A program made the translations under genes and the position numbers. Under the pieces are notes generated by a model. That model searched no databases. It saw only the letters and a program-made list of their open reading frames with translations, and was not told the origin of the DNA. Of a stretch of 64,000 nucleotides of DNA, positions 1 through 9,620 are shown one piece after another; within the stretch, counting starts at the first letter, position 1; the number at the start of each line of letters is the position of its first letter. The stretch is from Corynebacterium sp. (GTDB lineage Bacteria; Actinomycetota; Actinomycetes; Mycobacteriales; Mycobacteriaceae). The stretch covers positions 140,190-204,189 of the forward strand of contig JAUMTW010000002.1 of the NCBI GenBank assembly GCA_030531005.1, in the 5' to 3' direction.

Positions 1-30
1 CCCTGCCCCGTTCGCCCTGCCAGGGAGCAA

Positions 31-60
31 AACAAAAGCGCCAGCAAAAAACTGGCGCTC
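31..60 (-). terminator. Rho-independent terminator of the 75-1226 gene
   Basis: Eight-base inverted repeat (37-44 with 52-59, AGCGCCAG/CTGGCGCT). Read on the minus strand the stem is followed by TTTTGTT, which is the expected terminator tail just after the stop of the upstream minus-strand gene. Confidence 0.8.
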
Positions 61-74
61 CAAGAAATTTGAGT

Positions 75-1226
75 TTAAACCAAGAACATCGGTCCGAATG
101 TCAAGACGAGGGCGGTACAACCACCAATAATCATCGAACGCTTATCGTGGTCGGTACGCAACAGATGCATGGCCCATACTGTTCCCAGCGTTACCACGCC
201 AGCAGCAATTGCTACCCACAAGGCACGGAAGCGTTCCCAGAGCTCAATGAAGCCAACGAAAATTGCTGCGCCGAAAGCAATACCCACCAAAGCCATGAGA
301 ACGATGCTCGCCATGTTCAGCGAGGCCTCATCGGCTGGATTGTCAGCAGTAACCTCTTCGAGTTCTTCATCATCGAAGAAGGCAGAACTTTCCTCACGCT
401 GCGATTCCTGGAAGGCCCCCTTGCCATGCGCATCTTGCGTACCGGGGCGCACTGGCGCTTGCGGTGCTACTGATGCGGCAGAAGCTGGTGGCATGAATGC
501 CTGTGGCGCTTGGGTGTGTGGCGCAGCTGGCATCGCCTGGCTTTGTGCGGCTGCCTGTGGCACGGGACGACCAGTGACAGGTTGAGCAGCAGCAGACTGC
601 CGTGCTGGTGGGGTCACAACGGTTGGAGCGCCTGCACGCTTCGGCGCTATTTCCTGGGCCCGGAAGCTCCCGGTCGCAGTACTTTGAATCTGTGGGAAGT
701 CCCCGGTGGTCAAGCGGATTGGATCATTTTCATCCACCACATGCAGCACGATGGTTTCATCATCGCTGGGGCGCTCCGCATTCGAAGCCCGGTTGGGATT
801 TTCGATCTTGGTAGCAGCTGTAGGTTTCTTGGTCTGATCTGGACGACCAACAACCTTCGTTGCTTGGGTAGGCACCTTTGGCGCAGCAGCAGTTGCGGAC
901 TTCGTTGCCTTAGGATTTGGTACCTGCTGGGCCGTCGTCGCTCTGCCTTGGCCTACAACCTTGGCGTTAGTAGCTGCAGGGGCAGCAGGCGACGCGGACG
1001 CAGCTTGGTTTTGGGCGGCAGCACGAACTTCTTCAGAACTCCAGGAGCCAGTGTGGTGCTTGGAGGTTGCCGGACGAGCTTGGACGCGCGGAATGCTACC
1101 GGTGAGTTCTGCTACAGAGACGCCGCCTTCTTCCACGCTGCGACGACGCCGACGGCTGGGAGCAGCCTCATCTTGCTTGCCGGAGCGGGCTAGCAGTTCG
1201 CTAACTGTGAGCCGTTCTTCACTCAT
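75..1226 (-). CDS. Ala/Pro/Thr-rich membrane protein, unknown function
   Basis: Predicted protein of 383 residues. The first ~300 residues are low complexity, rich in Ala, Pro, Gln, Thr and Arg, with the look of a long disordered cytoplasmic region; an Arg cluster (SRRRRRS) sits near residue 26. About residues 305-383 form three hydrophobic segments, so the protein is a C-terminally anchored membrane protein. I chose the ATG at 1226 because an AAAGGAAAGG Shine-Dalgarno lies about 10 nt upstream; the longer reading frame begins only with TTG at 1250. It is a single transcription unit with its own terminator. Similar Ala/Pro-rich membrane proteins occur beside senX3-regX3 in corynebacteria, but no function can be stated from sequence. 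Confidence 0.75.
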   Translation of the reverse strand: MSEERLTVSELLARSGKQDEAAPSRRRRRSVEEGGVSVAELTGSIPRVQARPATSKHHTGSWSSEEVRAAAQNQAASASPAAPAATNAKVVGQGRATTAQQVPNPKATKSATAAAPKVPTQATKVVGRPDQTKKPTAATKIENPNRASNAERPSDDETIVLHVVDENDPIRLTTGDFPQIQSTATGSFRAQEIAPKRAGAPTVVTPPARQSAAAQPVTGRPVPQAAAQSQAMPAAPHTQAPQAFMPPASAASVAPQAPVRPGTQDAHGKGAFQESQREESSAFFDDEELEEVTADNPADEASLNMASIVLMALVGIAFGAAIFVGFIELWERFRALWVAIAAGVVTLGTVWAMHLLRTDHDKRSMIIGGCTALVLTFGPMFLV

Positions 1227-1338
1227 CGACGCTGCAACCTTTCCTTTCAACGAACATATCGACGACCGAGATACATTTCTTCGATGTCTATATTCCTCTA
1301 TCTAAACACACTAAGGCCTTCGATAGTAGCTTACCAAG

Positions 1339-1367
1339 CTTGGTATTTCGTGCACGCGGGGTATAGC
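1339..1367 (+). promoter_or_regulatory. Leaderless promoter for the 1378 gene
   Basis: CTTGGT (1339-1344), 17 nt spacer, TATAGC (1362-1367), then only 10 nt to the GTG at 1378. There is no Shine-Dalgarno, so the mRNA probably starts at or next to the start codon. Confidence 0.5.
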
Positions 1368-1377
1368 CTATCCCAAT

Positions 1378-2331
1378 GTGAGCACCCAAAAACCAATCTT
1401 CCTGGGATTTCCCACCGATACAGCGGCTGCTCGCTCTATTCATCGAGGGGCAGAACTTCCCCCAGATTTTCCGCGGGACTGGTTCGAATTCACCGATCCC
1501 ACCGATCCTTTGCATCAAATCAATGTGGACCTCACCTGGTTAGAATCCACCTACGCGTGCGGTTTCGGCACCACCCGCTGCCAGGGTATTGATCCCGACC
1601 AGCCCCAGGGTGGGTGCTGCACGCACGGAGCTTTTCTTACAGATGAAGAAGACCGCGCCCAACTACGTGATGCGGTGCGCCGCATGGATGCGAAGTATTG
1701 GCAATTCCGCTCTGACGTTGTTGATAGGGATTTCCCCTTGGATGACGATGCATATCTGAGTCTCGACGCAGATGCTGCTGCATTAAATGCAGGCACCAAT
1801 GCCGATATTGAACCCTGGCTGGAATGGGATGAATTAGACAATGAGGATGGCGTTGCCGAACCAGCCCTCAAAACTCGTCTCGTTGCAGGCAACTGCATTT
1901 TCGCCAATCGCCCCGGCTGGCCTACTGGTCCGGGTTGTGCTTTGCACCAGTGGGCGTTAGATACTGGCGAGGACCTCACCATTGTAAAACCTGAAGTGTG
2001 CTGGCAGCTTCCGCTACGCCGTTTAGAGGCGTACGAGGACCGCGCCGATGGTGTTGAGATCCTGCGCACCACAATTACTGAATATGAGCGGCGCGGCTGG
2101 GGCAATGGTGGCGAAGATTTTGCCTGGTATTGCACCACCTCTCCAAGCTGCCATGCCAATAGCACACCATTGTGGCAATCCCAGGAACAAGAATTACGGG
2201 CCTTACTTGGGGATGCCAGCTATGAGGTGATTGCTGCGCATTGCCAGGCGCGCGCTAGTATTCCGGCTGACCTTGCGGCCAAGGCATACAATATTCACCC
2301 GGCAACCCGTGCAGCGCACCAGCAATCCTAG
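1378..2331 (+). CDS. Conserved actinobacterial Cys-containing protein
   Basis: Protein of 317 residues starting at GTG. It has no signal peptide or membrane segment. Cysteines cluster in the N-terminal third ([13 protein letters not shown], then GGCCTHGAF around residues 80-87) and near the C-terminus ([10 protein letters not shown]), and acidic patches surround residues 125-160. The Cys pattern suggests metal binding, as in YkgJ-type zinc/iron-chelating domains, but this is inference. Proteins of this size and pattern are found next to senX3-regX3 in actinobacteria. It converges on regX3 with only 13 nt between stop codons and no obvious terminator. Confidence 0.75.
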   Translation: MSTQKPIFLGFPTDTAAARSIHRGAELPPDFPRDWFEFTDPTDPLHQINVDLTWLESTYACGFGTTRCQGIDPDQPQGGCCTHGAFLTDEEDRAQLRDAVRRMDAKYWQFRSDVVDRDFPLDDDAYLSLDADAAALNAGTNADIEPWLEWDELDNEDGVAEPALKTRLVAGNCIFANRPGWPTGPGCALHQWALDTGEDLTIVKPEVCWQLPLRRLEAYEDRADGVEILRTTITEYERRGWGNGGEDFAWYCTTSPSCHANSTPLWQSQEQELRALLGDASYEVIAAHCQARASIPADLAAKAYNIHPATRAAHQQS

Positions 2332-2344
2332 TGTCTACGTGCGG

Positions 2345-3037
2345 TTATCCTTCGAATTTATAGCCGAGCCCGCGCACAGTGATTAAAGTACGTGGGTGCT
2401 TAGGGTCTAGCTCAATCTTCGAGCGCAGCCTTTTTACGTGTACATCCAACGTTTTGGTGTCACCCACATAATCCACGCCCCAGATTCGGTCAATGAGCTG
2501 ACCACGGGTGAGCACCCGACCACTATTGCGCATGAAGTATTCCAGCAGATCAAATTCTTTCAATGGCATATTTACCGGGATGCCATTGACAGTGACTGTA
2601 TGGCTATCAACATCGAGACGCACATGGCCTACCTCAAGTAGGTCGGGGTCATCAATCTCTTCTGCGACCTCCACTTCCCCACCGCGGCGCAGCACGGCAC
2701 GGATACGCGCGATCAGCTCACGCGAAGAGTACGGCTTGGTCACGTAGTCATCAGCACCAAGTTCGAGGCCAACGACCTTGTCGATCTCCGAATCACGAGC
2801 CGTGACCATAATGATGGGCACACGCGAGTGCTGGCGTAATTGCTTACACACTTCGGTACCAGACATACCCGGCAACATGAGATCGAGCAACACAATATCA
2901 ATAGAATTTTGCTCGAACTCTTTCAGCGCACTCACGCCATCAGCAGCATGAACCACGCAAAATCCTTCTTTTTCCAATAAGAAGATCAGCGGCTCAGCCA
3001 AGGAGGCTTCATCTTCAACAAGCAAGATCTGCGTCAT
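2345..3037 (-). CDS. regX3: Response regulator RegX3 (OmpR/PhoB family)
   Basis: 230 residues: receiver domain (1-120) with acidic pocket E8/D9, phospho-acceptor D52 in LLDLMLPG, conserved Thr in VTAR and Lys in TKPY; then an OmpR-type winged helix (about 130-228) ending in TVRGLGYKF. It is the DNA-binding partner of SenX3; in actinobacteria this pair controls phosphate-starvation and related responses. Its ATG overlaps the 3' end of senX3 by 4 nt (ATGA), so the two are translationally coupled in the order gpmA-senX3-regX3. Confidence 0.93.
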   Translation of the reverse strand: MTQILLVEDEASLAEPLIFLLEKEGFCVVHAADGVSALKEFEQNSIDIVLLDLMLPGMSGTEVCKQLRQHSRVPIIMVTARDSEIDKVVGLELGADDYVTKPYSSRELIARIRAVLRRGGEVEVAEEIDDPDLLEVGHVRLDVDSHTVTVNGIPVNMPLKEFDLLEYFMRNSGRVLTRGQLIDRIWGVDYVGDTKTLDVHVKRLRSKIELDPKHPRTLITVRGLGYKFEG

Positions 3038-4263
3038 AGTTCTGTTTCCTTTCGCCCTAAGCCCCGGCGCAACCGTGATTGCTCTAATGCCGGAATCTCA
3101 GTGACCTGGTGGTCTGCTGCCGCTGGGTTATAGCGCGGCAAAATAATGGTAAACGTAGAGCCAATGCCAGGTCGCGACCACAAGTCCACCTGTCCGCCTA
3201 GGTTTGCGGCCACATGTTTGACGATGGCCAGCCCCAAACCGGTACCACCTGTCGAACGTGACCGCGCCTTATCGACCCTAAAGAAGCGCTCGAACACGCG
3301 ATCCTGGTGCTCTAGGGCGATGCCTATGCCGCGGTCGATCACTCGAATGAGTACTTGGTCATCCGCGGTGACCTTGGTGGTTATCGAAACTGGGGTTCCA
3401 GGCGGCGAATAGTGAATGGCATTGGCCACCAAGTTTGAAATCGCGGAGACCAATAAACCACGTTCCCCGAGCACTTGGGCTCCGGATGGCTTGGCCCGGG
3501 TCAAGGTGATGCCCACGCCCTCCGCGGCCATCGTATTACGCGCAATGGCTTCATCGATGACTTCATCGACGCTGAGTGGCTCTAGGTCTGGTAATGCTTC
3601 TGCACCTTGCAGCTTGGATAGCGAGATTAGCTCATTAATCATCTCTGCCAAACGCAAGGCTTCTTTGTGCAGCTTTTTACCAAAGTATTCTACTTGCTCT
3701 GGGTCATCGCTCCCTTGAGTGAGCGCTTCAGCGAGTAAGGCCATGCCACCAACCGGCGTTTTTAATTCGTGCGACACATTGGCGACGAAGTCACGCCTGG
3801 CTGCTTCCATACGCTGGTTTTCCGATTCATCAGTTGAGAAGATCACGACATAGCGGTCATCAACTAAGGTGAGCATCTTCACCAATGCGCGCACGGCAGT
3901 AATTCGAGAGCCATGGGCACTTGGGGCAGCAAGTAGTTCAACCGCGCGTTCTTCCTGGTCTTGGAAAACTTCTGCGGCAAGTTCGAAAATTTCGGGATGC
4001 ACGCTGCGCTCATGCACGACCCCCATGGCATGAGCTTGGGCATTAGAAAGGACCACCGTGCCGGCTTGATCTATCACCGTAATTCCGGTGGGCGAGCCTT
4101 GCACAGTCAGGTGCAATACCTGACTGACGGTGGTCACTTTATTTGGGGATTTCGTTCCCCGGCCTTGGCGCTGAAGGCGCCGTTGGTGCAATGGGCGTAG
4201 CACATAGGCGGCGAGGACAGTCATGCCCACGCCGCAGAAAAATGCTATGACCGCACCTAGCAC
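3034..4263 (-). CDS. senX3: Sensor histidine kinase SenX3
   Basis: 409 residues starting at GTG. One N-terminal transmembrane helix (about 1-23), a PAS-like segment (about 45-145), a HisKA domain with the phospho-acceptor His165 in ANVSHELKTP, and a HATPase domain with N box NLVANAIHYSP, G1 box DRGIGI and G2 box GTGLGL. Only one membrane segment is visible, with little extracytoplasmic sequence, which fits sensing through partner proteins or the PAS domain rather than a large external sensor. It lies 18 nt downstream of gpmA and overlaps regX3. Confidence 0.93.
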   Translation of the reverse strand: MLGAVIAFFCGVGMTVLAAYVLRPLHQRRLQRQGRGTKSPNKVTTVSQVLHLTVQGSPTGITVIDQAGTVVLSNAQAHAMGVVHERSVHPEIFELAAEVFQDQEERAVELLAAPSAHGSRITAVRALVKMLTLVDDRYVVIFSTDESENQRMEAARRDFVANVSHELKTPVGGMALLAEALTQGSDDPEQVEYFGKKLHKEALRLAEMINELISLSKLQGAEALPDLEPLSVDEVIDEAIARNTMAAEGVGITLTRAKPSGAQVLGERGLLVSAISNLVANAIHYSPPGTPVSITTKVTADDQVLIRVIDRGIGIALEHQDRVFERFFRVDKARSRSTGGTGLGLAIVKHVAANLGGQVDLWSRPGIGSTFTIILPRYNPAAADHQVTEIPALEQSRLRRGLGRKETEL

Positions 4264-4281
4264 AGTGAAGTCCGAAATGGA

Positions 4282-5028
4282 TTACTTAGCACCCTGGGCA
4301 GCTACAGCGGCAGCACCAGCAGCAGCGGCTTCTGGATCCAGGTAAGTGCCACCTGGGTTTTGTACGGTGCCTTCAGCATCGAGCTCATAGACCAGTGGGA
4401 TACCAGTTGGGATATTGAGCTCGGCAATATCATCGTCAGAGATATTGTCCAGGTGCTTCACCAAAGCGCGCAGGGAGTTGCCGTGTGCGGCAATTAGGAC
4501 CGTTTCGCCCTTCTTTGCGCGTGGCAGGATCTCTTCTTCGAAGTAAGGTACGAAGCGCTCGACAACATCCTTCAGACACTCGGTGCGCGGGACCTCTGGC
4601 AGGTCAGCATAGCGCACGTCATGAGCCTGGGAGTACTTATTGTCATCCTCCAGCTCTGGTGGCGGGGTGCCATACGAACGGCGCCAAGCCATGAACTGTT
4701 CTTCGCCGTACTTTTCCTTGGTCTCTGCCTTGTTCAACCCCTGGAGCGCACCGTAATGCCGCTCGTTGAGACGCCAATCACGCACAACTGGGATCCAGTG
4801 GCGGTCTGCAGCGTTCAGAGCAATGTTTGCGGTACGGATAGCACGGCGCAGCAAGGAGGTGTAAACCACAGTAGGCAGCACATTTTGCTCCTTGAGCAGC
4901 TGACCACCGCGGCGTGCTTCGTCCTCGCCCTGACTGGTCAGATTTACATCTACCCAACCGGTGAACTGATTCGAAGCGTTCCATTCACTTTGACCGTGTC
5001 GCAGAAGAATTAACTTTCCATTTGCCAT
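4282..5028 (-). CDS. gpmA: 2,3-bisphosphoglycerate-dependent phosphoglycerate mutase
   Basis: 248 residues, the usual length for dPGM. Glycolytic/gluconeogenic interconversion of 3- and 2-phosphoglycerate in the cytosol. Family signature [12 protein letters not shown] holds the phospho-histidine; [13 protein letters not shown] and the second histidine in [14 protein letters not shown] complete the active site. The ATG at 5028 gives MANGKLIL and matches the family N-terminus; the longer frame to 5085 adds 19 residues with no homology look. The C-terminal tail is unusually rich in Ala. First gene of gpmA-senX3-regX3, an order also seen in mycobacteria. Confidence 0.93.
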   Translation of the reverse strand: MANGKLILLRHGQSEWNASNQFTGWVDVNLTSQGEDEARRGGQLLKEQNVLPTVVYTSLLRRAIRTANIALNAADRHWIPVVRDWRLNERHYGALQGLNKAETKEKYGEEQFMAWRRSYGTPPPELEDDNKYSQAHDVRYADLPEVPRTECLKDVVERFVPYFEEEILPRAKKGETVLIAAHGNSLRALVKHLDNISDDDIAELNIPTGIPLVYELDAEGTVQNPGGTYLDPEAAAAGAAAVAAQGAK

Positions 5029-5140
5029 GTGCTCTATCTTGCCACGAAATTGGTTTTTCTTCAGCTTACATGTGGCTACCAACACCCAAATGAGTACTAA
5101 AAAGCCCTGTTAATAACGATTGCATGTACCAAAATGTGTT

Positions 5141-6409
5141 TTATCCAATACCACTGGCATCACGACCACCGCAGTCCAAAATTGGAATCGTGAGTGCATC
5201 AGAATACACATCCTCTAAGTGTGCGGCTGCCGCCGCCCAGGTAAAGTTCGCGGCATAACACACGGCTTGCTCCCCCATCTGAATGCGCATCTCATCATCA
5301 TCGAGGATTTGCTCTAAAGCATCCGCCCATACCTGCGGATCATGACCATCAACCAGGATTCCGGTTTCTCCATCTGCAACGGCAATCGGTAGCCCACCTA
5401 CCCGGGCAGCGACCACAGGAGTACCACAGGCCTGTGATTCAATAGCAACTAATCCGAAAGACTCGTTAAAGCTTGGCACAGCAACTACATCGACTGCCTG
5501 AAAAATGTTCACCAATTCTTCTGCAGGTCGCGGATCCAAAAAGCGTACATAGCTGCTGATTCCCAGGTTCTGAGCGAGCTGTTTATAGTGCTCGATGGTA
5601 GTAGCAGCTCCAGATGGGCCACCACAGATGATCACGCGCATATAGCGACATGGATCGCGCTTGAGCAATTCTGCTACCGCTGCCAAAAGCACCTGGGGCC
5701 CTTTGAATTCTTGGAGGCGACCAACGAAAGCCACCACCTTCATATGCAATGGAATGCCCAGGGAGCGCCGGGAGTTTTCGGTATTGCGTTGGGTACCTGG
5801 ATTGAAAAGCTCAGTATCAGCACCTGGGGAAATAACCGTGATTTTGGCAGGCTCGGCATCATAGTGCCGGATGAGATCATTCGTTTCTTCTGGCGTATTA
5901 ACCACCAGCACATCCGCATTATCGACAATCTGCTGCTCACAAATGCGACGGGCTTCGCTTTCGGGGTTATCCCCTGCTGCTCGGTGCGCATTCTTCACTG
6001 CTGCCAAGGTGTGTGCAGTATGCACCAACGGAATATGCCAAAGATCACGCAATAGCCAGCCGACCTGCCCAGAGAGCCAATAGTGGGAATGAATCAGGTC
6101 ATAAGATAATTGCTGGCATTTTTGAAATTGCAACAAGGAACCAACGAAGGCGATGAGTTGAGTGACCAACTCTTCTTTCACCACACCTTCATAAGGCCCT
6201 GCTATCAAGTTAATAACCCGTAACCCAGGTTCCACTTCCACAACGTTGCCTTGACTGGGCCGGGTAGCACGAGTGAAGATATCGACACTCACCCCCCGGC
6301 GGGCAAGTTCGCGGGCGGTAGCCAGGATATAGACATTCATCCCGCCGGCATCCCCATTGCCAGGTTGTTGTAAAGGTGAGGTGTGCATAGAAATCATGGC
6401 AACGCGCAT
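5141..6409 (-). CDS. mshA: D-inositol-3-phosphate glycosyltransferase (mycothiol synthesis)
   Basis: 422 residues from the ATG at 6409 (an in-frame ATG lies three codons upstream at 6418). GT4 family: N-terminal [17 protein letters not shown], the glycine-rich [10 protein letters not shown] acceptor loop, [14 protein letters not shown], and the C-terminal nucleotide-sugar site with [19 protein letters not shown] (EX7E). It transfers GlcNAc from UDP-GlcNAc to inositol 3-phosphate, the first step of mycothiol. The window also holds an MSH-dependent dehydrogenase (44853-45959), consistent with a mycothiol-making organism. The last 20 residues (after YSDALTIP) look non-conserved. Confidence 0.93.
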   Translation of the reverse strand: MRVAMISMHTSPLQQPGNGDAGGMNVYILATARELARRGVSVDIFTRATRPSQGNVVEVEPGLRVINLIAGPYEGVVKEELVTQLIAFVGSLLQFQKCQQLSYDLIHSHYWLSGQVGWLLRDLWHIPLVHTAHTLAAVKNAHRAAGDNPESEARRICEQQIVDNADVLVVNTPEETNDLIRHYDAEPAKITVISPGADTELFNPGTQRNTENSRRSLGIPLHMKVVAFVGRLQEFKGPQVLLAAVAELLKRDPCRYMRVIICGGPSGAATTIEHYKQLAQNLGISSYVRFLDPRPAEELVNIFQAVDVVAVPSFNESFGLVAIESQACGTPVVAARVGGLPIAVADGETGILVDGHDPQVWADALEQILDDDEMRIQMGEQAVCYAANFTWAAAAAHLEDVYSDALTIPILDCGGRDASGIG

Positions 6410-6784
6410 AGTCTTCATCCTAGAGCGCTGACATCGAAAAGGGGATAATTTACTGCATTACTACTGCTAATGGCAGCGTGCTAGCACCACGAGCTTGGTT
6501 GAAGATCCGACGAACTTTAAGTCACAAGCTGCTTAACACCATCAACCGCATTTAAGCTTTGAAAAGAGCCAGCAAATGCACTTTCTACATAGCAAGCCCG
6601 CGTGCATTTCCCCTTGCGAGCCCAAACTGGCGTAGACTGCACAATGTCCTACGGTATTACGGTATAGCTAACTATGACGCACGGGTTCACTCCGTTTGAA
6701 ATGTTGCATGGTAGACCGCGATATTGTGAGCACATCTCCTTTTATCACCCAAGGAAACGAGCCTGTAACCATAGGAGGGACTCC
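6410..6784. other. Intergenic region between mshA and fadD
   Basis: About 375 bp between divergent genes. A TATAGC hexamer (6663-6668) lies just before an ATG at 6674 that is in frame with the fadD-like gene, giving either a ~110-nt leader or a 37-residue N-terminal extension. No terminator or other gene seen. Confidence 0.5.
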
Positions 6785-8491
6785 ATGTCTGCCTACGAGA
6801 GCAAAGCCTGGCTGCAATACTATCCGGAATGGACCCCGCATAATTTAGACTATGGCGATCACACTCTCCTAAGCATCTACGATGACACTATTGCGCGCTG
6901 TCCGGATAAGCCCGCAACCTACTTCTTTGGCCGCCAACAAACCTATGCGGAGCTGGATAAGCAGGTACGCCGAGTAGCTGCTGGCCTACGTGCCTTAGGC
7001 ATGGGCAAAGGCGATCACGTCGCTATTGCCCTGCCAAACTGCCCACAACACGTGGCGGCATATCTAGGTGTCTTGAAGTTAGGCGCTGCAGTAGTCGAAC
7101 ACAACCCGATGTACACCGCCCACGAATTAGAGGGCCCTTTTAAAGATCACGGTGCCCGGGTGGCTATTGTGTGGGATAAGGCGGCCCGCACCCTCTCCGA
7201 ACTACGTAAGACCACGCCGCTAGAAACCATTGTGAGTGTCAACATGATTGATGCCATGCCTCTGGCTCAGCGGTTGGCGTTACGTTTGCCAATTGGTTCT
7301 CTACGCAAACAACGTGAGGCATTAAGTAAGCCTGCCAAGCACACGATGCCGTGGGAGGTGCTGGTAAGCACTGCTTTAGGTGGCGATGGTAGTGACATCA
7401 CCAGCCCGCAGGATGTCACTAAGGATACTGTGGCCTTGCTGCTGTATACCTCGGGTACGACTGGGGCACCAAAGGGTGCGCAGCTGACCCACGGCAGTCT
7501 CTTTGCGAATCTGCTACAGGGCCAGGCCTGGGTGGAAGGCTTAGGCGATCAGGATGAGCGAATGTTAGGTGCACTGCCTATGTTCCATGCCTATGGCATC
7601 ACCATTGTGCTGAACTTAGCGATTTACTTGGGCTCCGAGATTATGTTACTGCCCGCCCCGCAGATTCCTCTCATCATGCGCTTAATGAAGAAACACACTC
7701 CGACCTGGATCCCCGGAGTGCCGACCATTTATCAGCGCATCGTTGAAGCCGCCAAGGCAAGCGATATTTCCATTCGCGGCGTACGCAATTCTTTCTCTGG
7801 TGCAGCCTCCCTGCCTCCGGAGACGGTTGCCGAGTGGGAAGAATTGACTGGCGGATTGCTGGTCGAAGGCTATGGCCTAACCGAAACATCCCCAATTATT
7901 GTGGGTAATCCCATGAGCCTCGATCGTCGTCCCGGTTACGTTGGTATCCCCTTCCCTGATACGGAAGTCCGCATCGGCAATCCAGATAACCTGAATGAAA
8001 CCATGCCTGATGGTGAGGAGGGCGAGGTCTTAGTACGCGGACCACAGGTGTTCGCTGGCTACCTCAATGAGCCAGAGGCTACCCGCAATAGCTTCGTTGG
8101 GAATTGGTACCGCACGGGCGATGTCGGCATTATGGAGCCCGATGGCTTCATTAAGCTGGTAGCACGCATTAAGGAAGTCATTATTACCGGCGGTTTTAAT
8201 GTCTACCCTGCTGAGGTTGAAGAAGCTTTATGCGAGCACCCCGATATTCGTGAGGCCTGCGTCGTTGGTATGCCTCGTGGGGATGGGTCCGAAACCGTAG
8301 TTGCAGCTATCACCCTGGCTGCTGGGTCGGCATTGGATCCTGAAGGCCTCAAGGAATTCTGCCGCAGCCGACTCACTCGCTATAAAGTGCCTCGTACCTT
8401 CTATCACTTTGAAGATATGCCCAAGGATACTTTGGGCAAGGTGCGCCGCAGGGAAATTCAGCAACAGCTCCTCGAGCAGCAGAATTCTTAA
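6785..8491 (+). CDS. Long-chain fatty acid-CoA ligase (FadD family)
   Basis: 568 residues. ANL superfamily adenylating enzyme: P-loop-like LLLYTSGTTGAPKGAQLTH (about 220-240), GYGLTETSP motif, YRTGDVG with the conserved Asp, and the C-terminal lysine region DTLGKVRRREI. It activates fatty acids as acyl-AMP and then acyl-CoA in the cytosol or at the membrane. Start: ATG at 6785 with AGGAGGGA 4-5 nt upstream, a strong Shine-Dalgarno; the frame is open back to 6674. Transcribed divergently from mshA; a strong hairpin follows its stop. Substrate chain length cannot be judged. Confidence 0.9.
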   Translation: MSAYESKAWLQYYPEWTPHNLDYGDHTLLSIYDDTIARCPDKPATYFFGRQQTYAELDKQVRRVAAGLRALGMGKGDHVAIALPNCPQHVAAYLGVLKLGAAVVEHNPMYTAHELEGPFKDHGARVAIVWDKAARTLSELRKTTPLETIVSVNMIDAMPLAQRLALRLPIGSLRKQREALSKPAKHTMPWEVLVSTALGGDGSDITSPQDVTKDTVALLLYTSGTTGAPKGAQLTHGSLFANLLQGQAWVEGLGDQDERMLGALPMFHAYGITIVLNLAIYLGSEIMLLPAPQIPLIMRLMKKHTPTWIPGVPTIYQRIVEAAKASDISIRGVRNSFSGAASLPPETVAEWEELTGGLLVEGYGLTETSPIIVGNPMSLDRRPGYVGIPFPDTEVRIGNPDNLNETMPDGEEGEVLVRGPQVFAGYLNEPEATRNSFVGNWYRTGDVGIMEPDGFIKLVARIKEVIITGGFNVYPAEVEEALCEHPDIREACVVGMPRGDGSETVVAAITLAAGSALDPEGLKEFCRSRLTRYKVPRTFYHFEDMPKDTLGKVRRREIQQQLLEQQNS

Positions 8492-8521
8492 GATCCACAG
8501 TCCGCTATGGTTTGGAAAGCT

Positions 8522-8562
8522 CCCGATGAAAAGTCCCGTCCAATTGGGGTCTTTTCATCGGG
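8522..8562. terminator. 12-bp hairpin after the acyl-CoA ligase gene
   Basis: Perfect arms CCCGATGAAAAG (8522-8533) and CTTTTCATCGGG (8551-8562), 17-nt loop. No clean T tract follows on either strand, so it may act as a weak terminator or an mRNA 3' stabiliser. Confidence 0.5.
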
Positions 8563-8565
8563 GGG

Positions 8566-9270
8566 CACTGTGTTTTGCGCTGAAACTGCACGAGTCTCCA
8601 ATTGGAAGCAGCACTAGCCCTCAGACGTTCGAGCTTTGACGCTCGACCTTAGACCATATTGGCTTACACAATGTGGCCATGCATCGAAGATATTTTCACA
8701 GATCCAGCGGCGCCACTATTATCAGCAAGCCGATCCCCGGTGCAAGCGCAATAATTTTCACTATTGCCCCAGTCATCACACCAGAACATACAAAACTTTC
8801 AGTGGGCACGCTACGTTAAAGCCCAAGAAATCAACGACGAACTGGCAACCGTTAGCAATATTGAAAATGAACTGCAAATCTATAAAAGTAGCTTTTAGCT
8901 ACCCTGCTGCGCTTTAGCGTTTTCAGCGTTTTCAGCGTTTCCAGAACCGCACAGGATTCAAATTATTATATTTAAGTGCGGTAATCCTAACTAGGCTTTT
9001 TCACCACGAACACAGGCCACATCGATGGTGCTTCGGCCGGTACCAACTATTAAGGCGCCGACCGTTCCTCCAGCTCATTTCGGCAGCCCCCTACTGCCCG
9101 TATCCGGGGCACCTTCTCAAAAGTCTTGCTACGCAGCCAGCATATTCGGAGTCAACATCGTATGCCTCAGTAGGGCACGTACCCTAAAACCAATCCCCCA
9201 TCCTTGCTAGCTTTCAATTAGCTAGGCAGAGCAAATTATGCCGCGTGATAGTGCTGCTGCCATTTTTCTG
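8566..9270. other. Gene-poor stretch, possible coding relics
   Basis: No convincing gene. Two short frames overlap on opposite strands: plus-strand codons ending at the TAG 8896-8898 encode ...WARYVKAQEINDELATVS... with no good start, and a minus-strand ATG at 8776 encodes a 26-residue hydrophobic peptide ending at 8696. Direct 9-bp repeats (GTTTTCAGC, about 2.5 copies, 8919-8943) follow. These look like decayed sequence. Confidence 0.35.
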
Positions 9271-9620
9271 TTACTTAGGGTCTTCTTTCTCGAATCCCCT
9301 CTGATTAATGTCGAGAATACTCTCGGAGGGGTCACCTGCCGACAAACTGGATAGGTCATCAATAGCCTCCAAAATGGAACTGCCAGGGTGATTTTGGCGG
9401 TAGCGCTTAATAGTTTCTACATCAGGAATACCTTTCCGCCGGATTCCATCTGGAGCAGAATGTCCTAGATCCTTAATAAAGAAAGAAATAGCGAGGAGAA
9501 CAAACGACACTCCGACTAAGAAAAGCACCCAATTTCCACTGATAAAAAAAGAATAGTAGAAACTACCAAGAGAACGCACCCAGACAAATTGAGCAATCGC
9601 GAAATAGAAAGTTTTTTCAT
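9271..9620 (-). CDS. Small two-helix membrane protein, apparently read through a -1 frameshift
   Basis: Unrecognised. The best start is the ATG at 9620, preceded by AGGTGGGAGAG, but that frame encodes only MKKLSISRLLNLSGC..., one hydrophobic helix, and stops after 34 codons. The -1 frame continues from the same place as an open frame to 9271 with a second helix (VLFLVGVSFVLLAISFF) and a hydrophilic tail (...SILEAIDDLSSLSAGD...). The switch point is a T7 run (9544-9550) that reads T TTT TTA in the zero frame, a canonical -1 slippery heptamer. Fused, the product would be about 115 residues. The only start within the second frame is a GTG at 9579 with no Shine-Dalgarno. Alternatives: sequencing error or recent mutation in the homopolymer, or phase variation. 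Confidence 0.55.

Noticed and set aside
510..1193. 227-codon plus-strand frame
   Set aside because: Antisense to the Ala/Pro-rich gene; low-complexity GC-rich coding sequence gives long open frames on the opposite strand. Composition (many Arg, Trp, Cys) is unlike a protein.
9271..9579. GTG at 9579 as a simple start for the small membrane protein
   Set aside because: No Shine-Dalgarno or -10 box before it, while the ATG at 9620 has an excellent ribosome site; kept as a fallback only.
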